From an uncultured Eubacteriales bacterium (GTDB lineage Bacteria; Bacillota; Clostridia; UMGS1840): a stretch of DNA of 6,375 nt. Position 1 is the first letter of the stretch, and each line of letters starts with the position of its first letter. The DNA is taken from the NCBI GenBank assembly GCA_900555525.1, contig USLP01000083.1, positions 1 through 6,375 on the forward strand. The letters run 5' to 3'. The notes beneath the pieces are model-generated. The model was not told the origin of the DNA and did no database searches. It saw only the letters and a list, made by a program, of their open reading frames with translations. This document shows positions 5,843 through 6,375 of the stretch, in pieces. The translations under genes and the position numbers were made by a program.

Positions 5843-6375
5843 TTATATATCTTTTTTTATACGCAGTGTGCGTTTCAGTTTGTCCTGCTTTCTCTTCTTT
5901 TTCTTGCGTTCCGCATCGTAAATATAATATACGAACAAAAGCGCAATTATTAATATTATGATTAAAATTATAAGCAGTATGGTTTTTATAACCGAATAAA
6001 ATGTGATTTTCTTTTCGGGAATACCCGTAAGATTAAGCTCCGTTATTTTTTCGCCGTTGTAAAGCACGGTAACGGTGCCCGTCATATCTTCCTTTTGCTT
6101 ATATGATTTTTTCGGATACTGAAATTCGAGATTGTCAAATGTCGCCTCGATTGGGGCAAGCACGGAAACAGGATTTTCAAGCTTAAACGTAACAGTTCCG
6201 ATTTTTCCCATAGCGCCCATAAGCTTCGACTTTGGTATCTGCAATTCTTCGGGAGTGATTGTAAATGTCTGATAATTTTCAAATCCGAAATTCAAAAGTT
6301 CCACGCAGTCGTTGTTTCTTGAATTTTCGTCGGGTGCGTTCATAACGACGGCAAGCAGATTTAGGTTGCCGTTTG
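5843..6375 (-). CDS. D-alanyl-D-alanine carboxypeptidase (peptidase S11, DacA/DacF type), C-terminal part cut by the window edge
   Basis: These low-molecular-weight penicillin-binding proteins remove the terminal D-Ala from peptidoglycan stem peptides on the outer face of the membrane. Only about 177 C-terminal residues are in the window, and the frame is open through the right edge, so the ATG at 6343 is internal. The fragment starts in the end of the catalytic domain: LLAVVMNAPDENSRNNDCVELLNFGFENY is the pattern in which S11 enzymes end this domain (a G-[small]-VV..AP...R...A..LL.YGF form). A beta-rich PBP5 C-terminal-like domain follows (about 40-110 counted from 6343), then a hydrophobic helix (about 116-143) and a tail very rich in Lys and Arg, consistent with a true transmembrane anchor and cytosolic tail rather than an amphipathic anchor. 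The SxxK, SxN and KTG active-site motifs would lie beyond the edge, so activity cannot be judged. It leads the visible unit, 64 bases before coaX. Confidence 0.85.
   Translation of the reverse strand, partial: NGNLNLLAVVMNAPDENSRNNDCVELLNFGFENYQTFTITPEELQIPKSKLMGAMGKIGTVTFKLENPVSVLAPIEATFDNLEFQYPKKSYKQKEDMTGTVTVLYNGEKITELNLTGIPEKKITFYSVIKTILLIILIIILIIALLFVYYIYDAERKKKKRKQDKLKRTLRIKKDI

Noticed and set aside
5819..5880. Possible promoter for coaX in the A/T-rich tract
   Set aside because: TAAAAT-like -10 strings are present on the minus strand by composition alone, and no -35-like TTGACA lies at proper spacing.
6082..6282. Minus-strand frame of 66 codons inside the carboxypeptidase fragment
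   Set aside because: It is an alternative frame of the carboxypeptidase, whose own frame has recognisable S11 C-terminal sequence and is open through the edge.
1..6375. Mobile element, CRISPR array, tRNA/rRNA, riboswitch or defence system
   Set aside because: No repeated spacers, inverted-repeat element ends, transposase or integrase, tRNA-like fold or long unassigned leader was seen; nearly every base is in a recognised gene.

Overview
The window looks like ordinary chromosomal housekeeping DNA from a low-to-moderate GC Bacillota, most likely a clostridial or gut-type lineage. This is inferred from gene content, not from a database match. The markers are strong Shine-Dalgarno sites on most genes, a type III pantothenate kinase (CoaX), an ECF vitamin-transporter S component with no ATPase genes beside it, the holB-ricT (yaaT) pair known from Bacillus, and a D-Ala-D-Ala carboxypeptidase ending in a membrane helix and a Lys/Arg-rich tail.

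All eight genes are on the minus strand, so transcription runs from right to left. In that order they are: the C-terminal part of a penicillin-binding-protein-type D,D-carboxypeptidase (6375 to 5843, cut by the right edge), coaX (5778-5008), an ECF S component, probably for pantothenate (5002-4406), holB (4387-3422), ricT (3400-2534), aroC (2524-1448), tyrA with an ACT domain (1439-363), and the first 112 codons of aroA (336-1, cut by the left edge). From coaX onward the gaps are 5 to 26 bases. Some Shine-Dalgarno sites sit within or over the stop of the previous gene. This looks like one long polycistronic unit. I see no convincing promoter, and no terminator on the coding strand. The one larger gap, 64 bases between the carboxypeptidase and coaX, holds a hairpin beside a T-rich tract. 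It would look like an intrinsic terminator only for + strand (antisense) transcription.

Functionally the unit has three blocks. coaX and the S component form a vitamin B5 uptake and phosphorylation pair feeding CoA synthesis. holB and ricT are a conserved replication / RNA-processing pair. aroC, tyrA and aroA belong to aromatic amino acid synthesis: AroA makes EPSP, AroC turns it into chorismate, and TyrA takes prephenate on towards tyrosine under likely ACT-domain feedback. The remaining shikimate genes and chorismate mutase are not visible and may lie beyond the left edge.

I found no mobile element, CRISPR array, RNA gene or defence system, and no unexplained stretch over 300 bases. The second-look items are modest: motif departures in AroA, HolB and CoaX, an added cysteine in RicT, the dac-coaX hairpin, and the functional mixing within one transcript.
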